Source: Zygnema cylindricum
Lineage: Eukaryota > Streptophyta > Zygnematophyceae > Zygnematales > Zygnemataceae
Direction of reading: 5' to 3'
Assembly: GCA_037447655.1 (NCBI GenBank)
Contig: JBBHKE010000216.1
Location: 296,824 to 360,823 of the forward strand
Length of the DNA stretch: 64,000 nucleotides
Shown: piece after piece, positions 21,238 through 32,764 of the stretch
Position numbering within the stretch: the stretch's first letter is position 1
Layout of the letters: every line of letters begins with the position of its first letter
The notes under the pieces: generated by a model
Told to the model about the DNA's origin: nothing
The model's database searches: none
Seen by the model: only the letters and a program-made list of their open reading frames with translations
Made by a program: the position numbers and the translations under genes

Positions 21238-21449
21238 TTTTGAAATAAGTAGTTTTTGGTATTTTCTATGTCTAAAATAATTAGCGGAAACAGATAAAGA
21301 AAATGCAGGCAGCCTGCCTCCATCTCTTCTCTCTTGCCCCCATACTTGTTGTAGTTACTAAAGGAGAGAGAGAGAGCGATGGAGCCATGGCTGCCTCAGC
21401 TCCATAGGAAGGACTAAAGAGTGACTTAAGTCACTCTCAACAAAAGGTT

Positions 21450-21520
21450 CAGTCAGGTAGGACTCGAACCCCCGACCGGCAGAGCACGGTGTAGCCGTTA
21501 GATCTAACCAGTCTGTCGTA
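21450..21520 (-). other. Antisense tRNA-like module in the E3 left LTR
   Basis: The minus strand contains a D-arm-like CTGGTTAGATC, a GCTCTGCCGG block, and a Pol III B-box match (GGTTCGAGTCC, consensus GWTCRANNC) spaced as in tRNA. The right LTR copy (56555-56615) is even closer, reading CTGGTTAGAGC and GGGTTCGAGTCC. It may be a tRNA-derived SINE piece or chance resemblance. Confidence 0.5.
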
Positions 21521-22013
21521 GAAGTCCGTTAGGAGATGTAGGGTTTGATAAGTATTTAAACTGTTGTATAATAGTGAAACCATTTAACTGAAATATGGAC
21601 GAATGATATATAACTTTTTAAGGTTTAGTGTGAAAGTCATTTCGCACGAATCGGACATTTGTTTCAACGGTCGACATTTAATGTCGGATTTAATCCAACG
21701 GCGCACATCATCGCCAAGATCGTGGAATGGTCACTTTGGCTTTTATGGACGTGGCATGACCTAGCGCCACGTGGAAAGATGACATTTGGTCGCGGGAAAT
21801 CCGGAGAATATACCAACGAGTGGAAAAGTGACACGCGTCCACTCAGTAGCCTTGTCGTACACCGGCCGTACAGAAAGGACATCGGCCGTAGTACCTTTCT
21901 TTACTTTTCAGTTATATGATTGGTTCGTACTTCAGTAGATAGGGGTTTCTGAGAGAGGTTTAAGACTTAGGAAACTTTGGTAGATAGTCACCTCTCTCTC
22001 TAAGAGAGCTTTG

Positions 22014-22020
22014 TATAAAT
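22014..22020 (+). promoter_or_regulatory. TATA box of the E3 5' LTR
   Basis: TATAAAT lies after the GAGAGCTTTG hairpin arm. The same position holds TATAAAT in the right LTR (57114-57120) and TATAAAAG in element B, so the block is conserved across families and probably sets the U3/R border. Confidence 0.65.
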
Positions 22021-22234
22021 TGGCATTTTTTGCCGGCTCATATCTTATCGGCTGGTTGGCCGTTTCAGTGATTCTTTATGCTACGGACTCACGAGAGTCT
22101 AGGCTGCACAAGGGTGCAGTCAAACTGTCATTTTGCCTTCATGGACAACAGTGGTTGTGGCTTGAAGTGGGTTAGTTAAATACTATCTAAAGGCTTCCTG
22201 TATTCTGTGGTCCAATAGAGGACACAGATTTGCA

Positions 22235-22248
22235 GGTTATGGGCCCAC
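22235..22248 (+). promoter_or_regulatory. Primer-binding site of E3
   Basis: GGTTATGGGCCCAC immediately after the LTR end TGCA; half-tRNA initiator-Met type, in frame with gag (QVMGPPSRVP). Confidence 0.88.
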
Positions 22249-23698
22249 CCTCTAGGGTGCCCACCTTCAATGGATCAGGGTTCATCTATTGGGAAGCCAT
22301 GATGATGGGAGCTTTGTGCAAAAACGATACTGGGGTATCCTGAGTGGACAAGTGAAACTTCCACCTTCGAGAACTCCACCAAGATTTGGAGGAGTAAGGT
22401 CCCCTGCAGCAACGGCTGCCTTAGCGCAGGAGGCCGATGATGGGGAAAGCAGTGTGTCCGAAAAGGGGAAAGGGAAGGAGACACCCTTACTTTTATTGCC
22501 ACAATACCGGGAGCGGCGACCATGAAGACCGCGGAGAACGATAATCAAATGTGGGAGGATATAAACATGGCAGCAAAGAACTTCATTTTGAGGCACCTCA
22601 CTCAAGCTTTGGCCACCCCTCATCTTCACATTTACAAGCCTGAGGAATTGTGGGTGAGTTTTGTGGAGGTTTATAGATCTGGAACTATTCACGAGCTCCA
22701 GTTGGCTGAGCAAAAGCTAGTGAGATATACTTACAAATGAGGAAAGATGTTAGATTACTGTAATGATTTTTCTTGTTTGTATATAGAGATGGAAAATTGC
22801 CGGGTGGACAAGTACAATGAAAATGAAATTTAACACCCTTATCATGAAGCTACCAGATGAGTACGAGAACATAGTGTACCGAGTACAGGAAATGCCTGAT
22901 AGTTCATGGAAACGGAAATGCCTGATAGTTCATGGAAATGGAACACAGGTTCAGGATGATACTTGTGCAGGAAAATATAATGGAGATTAGGAATAGAGGA
23001 AAGAGAATTCAAGCTCTAGCAGCAGGAGGGGACCGATGGGGGAATTACCCGAAGAACCCTACAAAGGGGAAAGAGATCATTCTGGAGGACCGAGGCCCCC
23101 AAAGGGCCTTTGTCATTTTTGTAAAAAGCCAGGACACTTCATCGGAGATTGTGTCCAGCTGTCGAAGCTGAGGCTCCAAGAGAACCGTGGAGAGGGTTCT
23201 TCTGGAGGGAAGATAAAGGCACTTATGGTTACAAAAGTGACACGAGAAACCGAGGATGAGTCTTCTGATGAGGATAAGGAGCTTCTACTTCACGAGAGTG
23301 TGGAGGAGAAGGAGATCCCTTGGAGACAAAAGTGTGCCCTTGGAACAATTCGAGAAGCTCCACAGGAAGGATCGATCATCGACTCACGTACATGTATGCA
23401 TATGTGTTGTGATAAGGAACTCTTCACTAAGCTAAGAAAGATCCATACTGTAGAGATAGAGTATGGGGATGGGAGAGTGGTTACTACAGATCTAGTGGGG
23501 TCAGTAGATCTGAAAGTCTAAGTGGAGGGTAAGACTTCTACACTTATATTCTCAGATGTACTCTACATTCCGCAGCTGAGTAAAAATCTTGTCTCTATGT
23601 TTGTGTTACATGAGAAAGAGTTTGATGCCTTCACTAGAAAGGGAGTCTTTACAGATAAGTATGGGGATGAAGTTTACTTCACAACGGATAAGGTTAGT
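22235..23698 (+). pseudogene. gag: E3 gag and protease (broken)
   Basis: The Gag opening VMGPPSRVP, then GFIYWEAMMMGAL, is frameshifted within about 120 bp. Capsid-region sequence (NMAAKNFILRHLTQ, then a YRSGTIHELQLAEQK block) occupies 22522-22740. A CCHC knuckle (CHFCKKPGH, then GDC) lies at about 23110-23152. The protease region (about 23370-23700) reads IIDSRTCMHMC where the active family has IIDSGASIHMC, so the catalytic D-S/T-G triad is damaged. A stop interrupts SVDLKV from VEGKTS. Homology stops at 23698, where the gypsy LTR begins, and continues at 45160. Confidence 0.88.
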
Positions 23699-24177
23699 TG
23701 TAACAAGGTTATAGGGTTGAGTGCTTAGTGGCTAGAAATTAGGCTGCTATAGTTGCAGTTGCAGAGTAGCGCAGCTGCGATTCCAGACCAGCGCAACATA
23801 GCAGCATAGCAACTTAGTTGAATAGAGTAGCGCCGCATAGCAACGCAGCGTGGCAGTATAACAACGCCGCAGAATGTAGATTTAACTGTATAGTACTAGA
23901 AGGATATTTTGGATAGATCTCCGTTGACCGTGAAGGTTCACGTGCACACTTGTACAGTATTAGGTTGAGTAACAGCTAGTTAGTTTAAATAGTGGAGCAG
24001 ACGTAGTAAAAAGATAGACTCTTTGAGTAGACCTTTGCTGTGAACTGTCAACTTGTAATCTCCCTCGCGATTAATAAAGCTTGGCCTTCATCTGTGATTG
24101 CTGTGTACTCGTGTTGTTGCTACATGGAGATCCTTGGAGCTTTTCGCTTTGCATTGTGGTATTTTGTTCCTTTTACA

Positions 24178-24740
24178 TTGGAATCAAAGACATGACTTGT
24201 CACCGAGGAGCTACAACGGAGGAAGCAAAACGGCTTATGTTTCCAGTGTGGTTCCCCATACCATATGGACCGAGAATGTCCAAAAAGGAGAGGTTTTAAG
24301 AAAGGCAAACTTAACGTCATGAGGTTAGCTGGTGAAAGGGGAGATCCCTCAATATTTCAAGGTCAAATCGGAGTGAGCGCAGCTAGCTTCATGGTGGACT
24401 CCGGCGCATCGGGGAACTTCATCAACGAGGTGGCGGTGAAGAAGTTGAAACTCACTCTCGTGGTGCTAAAGGATCGTCAGTAAGTGCAATTGGCCGACGG
24501 AAGTTCTCTATCCATATCTTATCGTACTCCGAGGTTACTTGTCAGAATTCGGAAGTTCCAATGGTATGACACCCTTCATGTATTACTGCTTAGAGACCAT
24601 GAAGTAATCTTGGGGAAACGGTGGCTGCAAAAGTGAAACCCGACAATCGATTGGAGAAGTGGCAACATGAGAGTTAGGAAAGGTGAAAAAGAGTTTGAAG
24701 TAAAGGCGGGAGCGGCAAATAAGGGATGGGAAGAGGGATG
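24178..24740 (+). pseudogene. Gypsy zinc knuckle and aspartic protease; Gag N-terminus missing
   Basis: Only about 60 bp after the LTR comes a CCHC knuckle (CFQCGSPYHMDREC), so nearly all of Gag is absent from its usual place. The protease has VDSGASGNFI with the D-S-G active site and LADGS downstream, but stops interrupt it at about 24481 and 24634. The frame is cut at 24740 by copia A and resumes at 31171. Confidence 0.85.
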
Positions 24741-25794
24741 TGAAACTCTGAGACCTCCATAAGTCCTCAGAGTAGACAGCTTCCAAGAAGCCTCTAGGAT
24801 AATTCTGACCCCTTTGTGTTCCAGCAAAAATAACTGCCACCCTGGCAGACAAATACCCTGACCAACTGCACCCCTGTGAAGACAAGACTCCCCTGAGTCG
24901 GTAGCAAAAAGAATCTCTGAATTTGCTCCCCTGAGCAGTTAGTTATGGAGGGTCAAAGTTGACCTTTTGTACAGAAGCTCTCTGGGAGAGAGGGTCCTAT
25001 CTTCTAATTTTTCTAAGTCCTATCTCTCTCACAGACTCTATCTACTGATGTACGGAACCAATCAGAATTGAGTTCCGTACGTAAAAGTACAGCCGCCGGT
25101 GTACTTTATGTACGGACATTGTACGACATGGCCAAAATGTCGACACATGTCAAATCCGGATTCGGTGCCGTAATCTCCGGAGATTCCACAATCCAACGGA
25201 ATTTCGCCACGCGTCATCCGATGTGGCGATGGCCACAAACCGCCGAAATCTTTCTCCGCGATCTCGGCGCTAATCCCGGCCGTCCGATTAAATTCAGATT
25301 TAATCGTGGCCGTAATAAATACATGCGCGGTATTTATTTCACTTCCGAAACAAATGCGCGGTATTGATTCGTAATCCGTATCGTTATCCGTACCGGATCT
25401 ATGTATCCCGTAATCCGTAACAGTTAAATGAATTTATCGTACGTGTACACATTTAAATAATTATCGAACTATATAGTACCTAACACTAATCCTAGACTTA
25501 ACGGCTAAGGCTACCGGCTACTTCCCATCTGCCGGCCGGTAGGTACAGTGATCAAATCCCGCCGCCGGCACATATCTTTTAGATAAATAAATAAACCCTA
25601 GAATAAAATTCCCGTAAACCTTAGGATAGCCAAGGTAGCCATGGCTCTAGCTTCCTCTCCAATGTCTCAGTGACTGCGACAAGTTTGAGAGTTGGAGAGA
25701 GAAGTTAGAGGTAGACTGCCTCGGCTTCTTTCTATTTCTATTTAGACCTAGAAAATACTAATAAATCCATTAGTTTCTACACTCCCCTTATTTT

Positions 25795-27741
25795 CTAGTC
25801 AATCTTTAATTTCAGACCACACTTCTCCCTGCAAAAAATTAGCTTAGGGGAAGGCACAGGTTTGGTCATCATATCTGCTACCATCTCACTATCTGGTCTG
25901 TACTCTAAACTGATTATTTTGTTTTCTACTTTCTCTCTAACAAAGCTGAGTCTGATGTCCATGTGTTTGGCTTTAAAATGATGTTTAGGATTGGCAGAAA
26001 TAGCAATTGCTGCCTGATTATCATAAAAACTTTTCTGCACACCACTCTTAAGGTGACCAAGCTCATCAATCAAAGACTTGACCCACATCAATTATTTTAC
26101 AGCCGAGCAAGAGGCCATATACTCAGCCTCCATGGTGGATTGAGCAATAACTCTTTGCTGTTTGCTACTCCAACAGCAAGCCCCATCACCCACATATAAT
26201 ACATATCCAGAAGTGCATCTCCTCATCGGAGCATCACCATAACTGGCATCACTCCAAGTAGTGATGTCTGTATTCTCCCCACCCAAATGCAACCATATAT
26301 CCCTAGTTCCTATCAAATATCTAAGGACTCTCTTAGCTGCCTCCCAATCCTTCTTAGTGGGAGCATTTAGACTTCTACTCAGCACTCCTACTGCTGCAGC
26401 TAAATCCGGCCGGGTACAATTCATAAAATAGATTAGATTTCCCACTACTTGCCTGTAAAGAATAGTCTGCATGAACTTCTATTCTTCAGGAAATAATTCC
26501 TCGTCTAAGACTATGACTCCTTCTTCCTCACTTCCCTTCTTAAACTCCATTGGAGTTGTACAACTATTAGCTTTATCCAATTGAAATTTTTCAAGCATGT
26601 TCCCTATTGCTTCCTTTTGAGTGAGTCTTATAATTTTCCTTTTTCGGTCTCTCTCTACTTGAATTCCCAAAATATATTTTGCTTCTCCCATATCTTTCAT
26701 TTCAAATCTCCGTTTAAGATCGGTTTTCAATTAATTAATTTTTTCTATTGATTTACTTAAAACAAGCAAATCATCAACATAAATTGCAATAAATAAAAAA
26801 CCTTCCTCATCTTCGAAAATATAGATTGAGTGATCTGAGCTGATTCGAATATATCCCAGACCGGTAAGAAACACATCAAGCTTGTTATTCCATCGTCGAG
26901 GCGCCTGTTTCAAACCATAAAGAGTTTTAATCAGCCTGCATACCTTACTCTCCTCTCCTTCTTCCACAAACCCTTCGGGTTGTCGCATGAAGATCTCCTC
27001 TTCCAATTCTCCATGCAAAAAGGTTGTTTTGATGTCCATCTGGTGCACTTCCATGTCTTCCGCTGCTGCTAGGCTGAGAAGTATGCGGACGGAGGGAAAT
27101 CTGACCACCGGGGCAAAGGTTTCCTCGTAGTCAATTCCCTCCTTTTGTGTAAATCCCTTTGCCACTAGTCGGGCCTTGTAGCGCTCGATTGTGTAATCTG
27201 GGTTCAATTTTAATTTGAAAACCCACTTACAACCGATTGGTTTTCGGTTAGGTGGACAATCCACCTGCTCCCAAGCATCGGCTGCCATAATTGAGGCCAT
27301 CTCCTCATTGATGGCTATCTTCCACCGATTTTTTTCTGGACAAGTCATCGCCTCTCCATAAGTTTGAGGTTCATCTTGATGAGATAGTTTAGTTACCTTG
27401 TTATTAATCTGTTTTTCTTGCAGTCTTTTGCTACTTCTCCTTCCCCCCTTCAAATCAGAGGCCGAAATAGATGGTTCTCGTGGATTCTTTCCAACAAACT
27501 CGGCTTCTCCCCTATCCTTTGATTCTGAATCAATTTCCACCACGTCTTCCGCTTCGGGTAGAGTTGTCACTGGAGTTTCCACAGCCAAGTCCTTTTCAGT
27601 CTGATTTGTACCTGCAAGAATGTCATCTTCTCTAAAACCTGGATAGTTAGGAAGCCCAATGTCATCGGAATTTTCTGACTCAAATCTGATTTTTAATGAC
27701 TTTGCATATTTGAAGGGATCCACAGACTTTCTTTCATCCAT
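25795..27741 (-). pseudogene. Copia A reverse transcriptase and RNase H (broken)
   Basis: Three to four frame segments. RT (27741-26731) contains WVFKLKLNPD, MDIKTTFLHGELEEEIF and a YVDDLLVLS catalytic motif. RNase H runs to 25795 with DNQAAIAIS, KHMDIRLSFVREKV and ADMMTKP. Breaks fall near 26730 (stop after SIEKIN), 26475 and 26092. Compared with element B, the same region there is a single open frame. Confidence 0.9.
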
Positions 27742-27798
27742 AACTACTAGATGTTTTACAAAGATTATATCTTCCGTTTTTAGATCATAAACTCTATA

Positions 27799-28664
27799 TC
27801 ATTTAACATCCTCATCATATCCTAATAAGTATCCCGATTTTCGTTTAGGATCTAGCTTACAATTAGAATGATCTGTATCTAGACTAAATACTTGACTGTC
27901 AAAAACCTTTAAGTGAGATATGTCTGGTTTCCGGCTTGTCCATCTCTCATAAGGTGTTTGATCTTTTATAGCTGAAGTAAGAACTCTATTTTTGAGGTAA
28001 TTAGCATAGTTCATTGCTTCTGCCCAAAACCTTTTTCCTATCTTCTTATCTGACAACATACTTCTAGCACTATCACTTAGTGTTCTATTTAACCTTTCAG
28101 CTACCCCATTCTGTTCCGGGTTTTTGTGGAACTGTCTTTTGGTGTTGGACCCCATCTTCCCTCAGAAAATCCTCAAACTGGTTAGAAGTATACTCTCCAC
28201 CATTGTCACTCCTTATTCTCTTGATTGGAGTTTCATGGAGTTTTTGGCTCCATGCTTTATATTGTCTAAAACAATCCTGAGCGTCGGACTTGTTTTTCAA
28301 AAAATACACTCGGGAATACCGAGACCAATCATCAGTGATAGTCATCATAAATCTCTTCCCCCCCCGGTGAGGGTACTCTAGCCGGTCCCCAAATATCTGT
28401 GTGTACTTGATCTAGAATTTATTCTCCTTTATAGGTGGCTGTTTTAGAAAAGGGTAATCAGAGTGTTTTACCTTGAGCACACCCACTCTTATCACTTATA
28501 TTATCACTCTCACTAAACTTAATCCCTTCCACCACTCCCATCTTTTTCATCTCTCTTAACTTGTCTAGATTCACATGCCCAAGCCTCTTATGCCACATCA
28601 TAATATCATGAACACCAACATAATAAAGTTTTTTCGTTTCATTACTTAAGATCAGCCTAAACAT
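27799..28664 (-). pseudogene. Copia A integrase (broken)
   Basis: Segments with the HHCC-type WHKRLGHVN, the catalytic-core SDNGGEYTSNQF and the NGVAERLNRT motif with the glutamate. Frameshifts near 28458, 28348 and 28155 separate them. The intact family member would have one continuous integrase. Confidence 0.88.
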
Positions 28665-30124
28665 CCCATGGTTACCTTTCTCAGCAATGAAATAGACATC
28701 CTCCTCAAAACTAGCAGTAAAGACTCCTTCCCTAGTGCTAGTAAAAAACCCTTATCATCTAATACTGATGTAGAGATAAGATTTTTGTTCAGCTCCGGAA
28801 TAAACAATACATCGGAAAATGTTAATATAGATGTCTTTCCTTCTACTAACACTTTCAGATCTACCGATCCTACAAGAGTAGTGGTGACTATCCTCCCATC
28901 CCCGTACTGTATCTCTACAGTGGGAATCTTTCTTATCTTAGTGAACAGGTGCCTATCCTTACACATGTGGATGGAGGCACCTGAATCTATGATCCAGCCT
29001 GCTTCACCTTTTAATCCACCGTAAGCACATTTCTTCCTTCGTGGAATTTTGACCTCGTTTTTCGCCTCCAACTCCTCATCCAAAAGGAGCTCATCGTCCT
29101 CGTCCTCAGATTCCGCCTCAAGTACCTGTGTGACAAGGGCCTTTTTTTTTCCTCTCGGGGTACCACCGGTCTGCCCCTCCTTTAGTAGAAGCTCGGTTAG
29201 CTTAGTGCACACTGCCATATAGTGCCCCGGTTTCTTACAAAAAAGACATAAACCTTTGGGAGCCCTTGGTTCGAACTCGTCGGCCTGTTTTTTCAGCTTC
29301 CTACCCCCATAGTTTCCGACCGGTTTTCGGGAATCCCTGTTCCTCAAATCAATCACTGTTGCCAAGGCTTGGCCACTCTTTCCCCCCCTTCGGATCTCAA
29401 TTGTATTTTCTTGAACGAGATTCATCCCTACCACTGAGTTCCATATCCACCTTGAGTCAGGCAAGTCCTGCACACGGTAAACTATGTTTACGAACTCATC
29501 AGGTAACTTCATCAGTAAACAGTTAACCTTTTCTTTTTCACTAAAACCTTTTTCCGCACTCTCTAGCTCCATGAAGAGTGTAGCAAGCTCATTGCAAAAA
29601 TCCAACATATTTTCCCCTTTGATTAAATACTCCTTAACTTTCTGATCAGCCAACTGTTGTTGCTGAATCGTACGACTTCGATACATCTCTATGAGAGCCA
29701 TCAAAAGATCGGATGCCCTTTCTACCTGCAAATGAGGACACGCAAGTCCTTGAGTGAGATGGCGTAGGATGAAGTGCTTTGCGGCCATATTGTTGAAGTC
29801 CCAGGTTTCAGTATCATTCTCCTCAATCCTCGGAATAGGTGACAAGAATGTCGAACCAGTTGCTATTGGTGTGGTCGTCTCCTTCTCCTTTCCTTTGTCT
29901 ACAACCTCTCCTTCTTTTGTTTCCTCCGTTGAAGGTGAATCCTCTTTCCTAGTGAATCTGGTTCCTCCAAACCCTGGAGGAATTCCAAGACTTGATGGAC
30001 GCCCCAACCGTCCATCACTATCCCCCAAAACCTTTTTTCGCATAGAGCTCCTATCATCATACTTTCCCAGTATATGAAGCCAGTTCCATTAAAGATTGGT
30101 ACCCTAGAGTGTGGGCCCATAACC
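28652..30124 (-). pseudogene. gag: Copia A gag-protease (one long frame plus shifted N-terminus)
   Basis: A long open segment (30043-28652, 463 codons) holds most of Gag, a CCHC knuckle (CLFCKKPGH, then AVC) and the protease IIDSGASIHMCKDRHLF with an intact D-S-G. The N-terminal opening MEVSEFQVMGP, starting in the LTR at 30144, is in another frame because of an indel near 30015. One base is missing near 28750 compared with B, which shifts the end of the protease. Gag from this copy is therefore probably defective at its start. Confidence 0.88.
30111..30124 (-). promoter_or_regulatory. Primer-binding site of copia A
   Basis: GGTTATGGGCCCAC on the minus strand, directly after the LTR end TTTCA. 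Confidence 0.9.
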
Positions 30125-30433
30125 TGAAACTCTGAGACCTCCATAAGTCCTCAGAGTAGACAGCTTCCAAGAAGCCTCTAGGATAATTCTGACCCCTTTG
30201 TGTTCCAGCAAAAATAACTGCCACCCTGGCAGACAAATACCCTGACCAACTGCACCCCTGTGAAGACAAGACTCCCCTGAGTCGGTAGCAAAAAGAATCT
30301 CTGAATTTGCTCCCCTGAGCAGTTAGTTATGGAGGGTCAAAGTTGACCTTTTGTACAGAAGCTCTCTGGGAGAGAGGGTCCTATCTTCTAATTTTTCTAA
30401 GTCCTATCTCTCTCACAGACTCTATCTACTGAT

Positions 30434-30464
30434 GTACGGAACCAATCAGAATTGAGTTCCGTAC
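30434..30464. promoter_or_regulatory. Conserved GTAC/CCAAT hairpin in the copia A and B LTRs
   Basis: GTACGGAAC and GTTCCGTAC form a perfect 9-bp stem around a CCAATCAG (inverted CCAAT) loop. Identical copies occur at 25050-25080, 32019-32049 and 37411-37441. Related GTAC hairpins lie at the same place in LTRs C, D, E1 and E3. Confidence 0.7.
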
Positions 30465-31165
30465 GTAAAAGTACAGCCGCCGGTGTACTTTATGTACGGA
30501 CATTGTACGACATGGCCAAAATGTCGACACATGTCAAATCCGGATTCGGTGCCGTAATCTCCGGAGATTCCACAATCCAACGGAATTTCGCCACGCGTCA
30601 TCCGATGTGGCGATGGCCACAAACCGCCGAAATCTTTCTCCGCGATCTCGGCGCTAATCCCGGCCGTCCGATTAAATTCAGATTTAATCGTGGCCGTAAT
30701 AAATACATGCGCGGTATTTATTTCACTTCCGAAACAAATGCGCGGTATTGATTCGTAATCCGTATCGTTATCCGTACCGGATCTATGTATCCCGTAATCC
30801 GTAACAGTTAAATGAATTTATCGTACGTGTACACATTTAAATAATTATCGAACTATATAGTACCTAACACTAATCCTAGACTTAACGGCTAAGGCTACCG
30901 GCTACTTCCCATCTGCCGGCCGGTATGTACAGTGATCAAATCCCGCCGCCGGCACATATCTTTTAGATAAATAAATAAACCCTAGAATAAAATTCCCGTA
31001 AACCTTAGGATAGCCAAGGTAGCCATGGCTCTAGCTTCCTCTCCAATGTCTCAGTGACTGCGACAAGTTTGAGAGTTGGAGAGAGAAGTTAGAGGTAGAC
31101 TGCCTCGGCTTCTTTCTATTTCTATTTAGACCTAGAAAATACTAATAAATCCATTAGTTTCTACA

Positions 31166-31709
31166 GGATGCGTGCTTTCGGCCTTACAGTTGAAAAGGGC
31201 ACTCAGGAAAGGGGAAACAATTGGTATGGCGATTGTCCAACCTATGGAGGAGGCGAAGGAAGGGGTTCCGAAAGAATGGAGTAAGAAGGACCTCGACTTC
31301 GACTCAAAAGAGGGTGACGACATTGGAAAGACTTCCGTAGAGGCTCCAGAAGTCGTGACAAAACTTCTCGAGGAGTATGTTGATGTTTTTCCCTTGAAGC
31401 TCCCAGAAGGCTTACCTCTGAAGCGCGAAGTAGACCATAAGATAGAGCTTGTTCTCGGAGCAGTACCCCCGGCAAATGGGATGTACAAGATGAGCTACAC
31501 CGAAGTAGATGAACTCAAAAAGTAGCTTGTGGAGTTGGTCAAAGCCGGAGCAATCGAACCGACCAAGTCACCGTATGGAGCTCCCGTCCCCTTCGTAAAG
31601 AAGAAGGATGGAGGTTTTAGGATGTGTGTGGACTACCGAGCGCTAAACAAGTTAACAGTGAAAAATGCGTACCCTCTAACGAGGATAGACAAACTTATGG
31701 ATCGACTAC
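31166..31709 (+). pseudogene. Gypsy protease-to-RT linker and RT N-terminus
   Basis: Continues the gypsy frame after copia A. It contains EYVDVFP, DHKIEL and the RT opening ending [21 protein letters not shown], then [16 protein letters not shown] stop (TAG) lies at about 31523. Copia B interrupts it at 31709, and the RT joins in register at 38149. Confidence 0.9.
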
Positions 31710-32764
31710 TGTGACTCTGAGACCTCCATAAGTCCTCAGAGTGGACAGCTTCCAAGAAGCCTCTAGGATAATCCTGACCCCTTTGTGATTAAGCAAAGAT
31801 AACTGCCACCCTGGCAGACAAAAACGCTGACCAACTTCACCCCTGTGAAGACAAGACTCCCCTGAGTCGATAGCAAAAAGAATCTTTGAATTTGCTCCCC
31901 TGAGCAGTAAGTTATGGGGGGTCAAAGTTGACCTTTTATACAGAAGCTCTCTGGGAGAGGGGGTCCTATCTTCTAATTTTTCTAAGTCCTATCTCTCTCA
32001 CAGACTCTATCTACTGATGTACGGAACCAATCAGAATTGAGTTCCGTACGTAAAAGTACAGCCGCCGGTGTACTTTATGTACGGACATTGTACGACATGG
32101 CCAAAATGTCGACACATGTCAAATCCGGATTCGGTGCCATGATCTCCGGAGATTCTACGATCCAACGGAATTTCGCCACGCGTCATCCGATGTGGCGATG
32201 GCCACAAACCGCCGAAATCTTCCTCCGTGATCTCGGCGCTAATCCCGGCCGTCCGATTAAATTCAGATTTAATCGTGGCCGTAATAAATACATGCGCGGT
32301 ATTTGTTTCACTTCCGAAACAAATGCGCGGTATTGATTCGTAATCCGTACTATCATTCGTACCGGATCTATGCATCCCGTAAATCGTAACAGTTAAATGA
32401 ATTATCGTACGTATTATAATTTATATAATTATCAAACTACATAGTACGTAATACTACTGCTAGATCTAACGGCTAAGGCTACCGGCTATTTCCTATCTGC
32501 CGGCCGGTAGGTACAAGGATCAAATCCTGCCGCCGGCACATTCCTTTTAAATAAATAAATAAATCCTAGTATAAAATTCCCGTAAACCTCAGGATAGCCA
32601 AGGTAGCCATGGCTCTAGCTTCCTCTCCAATTTCTCAGTGACTGCGACAAGTTTGAGATTTGGAGAGAGAAGTTAGAGGTAGACTGCCTCGGCTTCTTTC
32701 TATATTTCTATTCAGACCTAGAAAATACTAATAAAACCATTAGTTTCTACACTCCCCTTATTTT

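Larger units (their letters stand above)
24741..31165 (-). mobile_element. Copia A: recent insertion with near-identical LTRs
   Basis: 6425-bp minus-strand copia. 5' LTR 30125-31165 and 3' LTR 24741-25781, each 1041 bp, with one difference seen (at 25549/30929). Perfect TSD GGATG at 24736-24740 and 31166-31170. Polypurine tract AAAATAAGGGGAG (minus) at 25782-25794. The order gag-protease-integrase-RT-RNase H is kept, but several indels break it, so the element is not autonomous despite its young LTRs. Confidence 0.95.

Noticed and set aside
25068-25367. A 99-codon frame found four times (25068, 30452, 32037, 37429) with almost the same protein
   Set aside because: It lies in the A and B LTRs, on the strand opposite to the element. 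The LTR copies are identical by descent, so repetition is no evidence for coding, and no domain is visible.
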